From Chitinophagaceae bacterium (GTDB lineage: Bacteria; Bacteroidota; Bacteroidia; Chitinophagales; Chitinophagaceae): 35,267 nt of DNA. Where the stretch lies: the NCBI GenBank assembly GCA_947455425.1, contig CANGOT010000002.1:1-35267 (forward strand). The letters are read 5' to 3'. How positions within the stretch are numbered: position 1 is the first letter of the stretch; each line of letters starts with the position of its first letter. Positions 34,905-35,267 of the stretch are shown in pieces. The position numbers and the translations under genes are program-made. The notes under the pieces are model-generated. The model made no database searches and was not told where the DNA came from. It saw only the letters and a list, made by a program, of their open reading frames with translations.

Positions 34905-35120
34905 GAAACGATGCTTTTTACGATAAAAAGGGTTCTTTCTGCAACAAAAAGGGTTCTTTTTTTTGTGAAAAGGGTTATGTAAATGATTTTAGGGATACTT
35001 TTTACGGTATAAAGGGTGCTTTTAGCAGTATAAAGGGTGCTTTTTTTGCTGGAAAGGGTTGTGGAAATTATTTTAGGGATGCTTTTTATAATAGAAACAA
35101 CACCAAAAAGTATTTTAAGG
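34905..35120 (+). repeat. Degenerate repeat with a period near 21 nt, open in one frame (KGAF-like heptads)
   Basis: GGG triplets preceded by A-runs recur at 34930, 34951, 34972, 34992, 35014, 35035, 35056 and 35076, a spacing of 20-22 nt. In the frame of a TTG codon at 34877 the region reads as seven-residue units such as KGSFCNK, KGAFSSI and RDAFYNR up to a TAA at 35132-35134 (85 aa). The frame contains no ATG and starts only with TTG, and the predicted peptide is low in complexity, so I treat it as a repeat and not as a gene. Confidence 0.6.
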
Positions 35121-35173
35121 ATAACAATATTTAAAAAGAAATTTAAGGCTAACTTAGATGCCCAAAATTTATA

Positions 35174-35267
35174 GTGCTGTGCTGTGCTGTGCTGTGCTGT
35201 GCTGTGCTGTGCTGTGCTGTGCTGTGCTGTGCTGTGCTGTGCTGTGCTGTGCTGTGCTGTGCTGTGC
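35174..35267. repeat. Pentanucleotide microsatellite (GTGCT)n
   Basis: About 19 uninterrupted copies of GTGCT run to the right edge of the window. The true length is unknown because the sequence stops inside it. Such a tract is prone to slipped-strand mispairing and is a common cause of contig breaks. Confidence 0.97.

Larger units (their letters stand above)
34700..35267. other. Terminal region of 568 bp without a credible gene
   Basis: From 34700 to 34876 I see only AT-rich sequence that should hold the promoter of the minus-strand gene. From 34880 to about 35130 lies a repeat with a period near 21 nt, and from 35174 to the right edge a pentanucleotide microsatellite. Confidence 0.6.

Overview
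The window looks like one contig from a low-GC member of the Bacteroidota, most likely family Chitinophagaceae or a close relative. The evidence is a SusC/SusD pair, a type IX secretion sorting domain, lipoproteins whose mature N-terminus starts Cys-Lys-Lys, TAnnTTTG-type promoter elements, and the near absence of Shine-Dalgarno sequences. The left edge cuts a transposase gene and the right edge lies inside a (GTGCT)n microsatellite, so both ends are probably assembly limits. No rRNA, tRNA or CRISPR array was seen.

Layout. 1-1091: frameshifted REP-associated (Y1) transposase remnant, a REP-like hairpin and a 21-bp tandem repeat array. 1092-2832: secreted CxxCH protein with a type IX sorting tail and a small hypothetical protein. 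2856-2899: long palindromic terminator shared with the converging outer-membrane locus susC-susD-lipoprotein (2923-8488, minus strand). 8788-10970: Pfk-2-type phosphofructokinase and lysA, converging on a small HTH protein. 11363-11608: six-unit 41-bp repeat array. 11670-30845: mostly housekeeping genes: UvrD/PcrA helicase, J-domain/KTSC protein, Tat-type Gfo/Idh/MocA oxidoreductase, holB, DUF2461, tail-specific protease, pdxH, a 2-oxoacid:ferredoxin oxidoreductase beta subunit, a marR-acyl-CoA dehydrogenase operon with a clear palindromic operator, gmk, an APC permease and polA.

30780-31636 is the most interesting part. The last 22 codons of polA occur twice, 791 bp apart, with every difference synonymous. 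Between the copies sits a two-gene module: a 68-aa protein overlapping a nucleotidyltransferase. This looks like a small cassette that entered the 3' end of polA and kept the gene intact. Downstream come a terminator, an 83-bp inverted-repeat (BIME-like) element, a seven-repeat RCC1 lipoprotein, two unrecognised genes, a third repeat array with a period near 21 nt, and the pentanucleotide microsatellite.

The core genes serve DNA replication and repair (pcrA, holB, polA), nucleotide and cofactor supply (gmk, pdxH), lysine synthesis and central carbon metabolism, and appear vertically inherited. Accessory character is concentrated at the two ends, at the 41-bp array and at the polA 3' end. All product names rest on reading motifs by eye; no database search was run.
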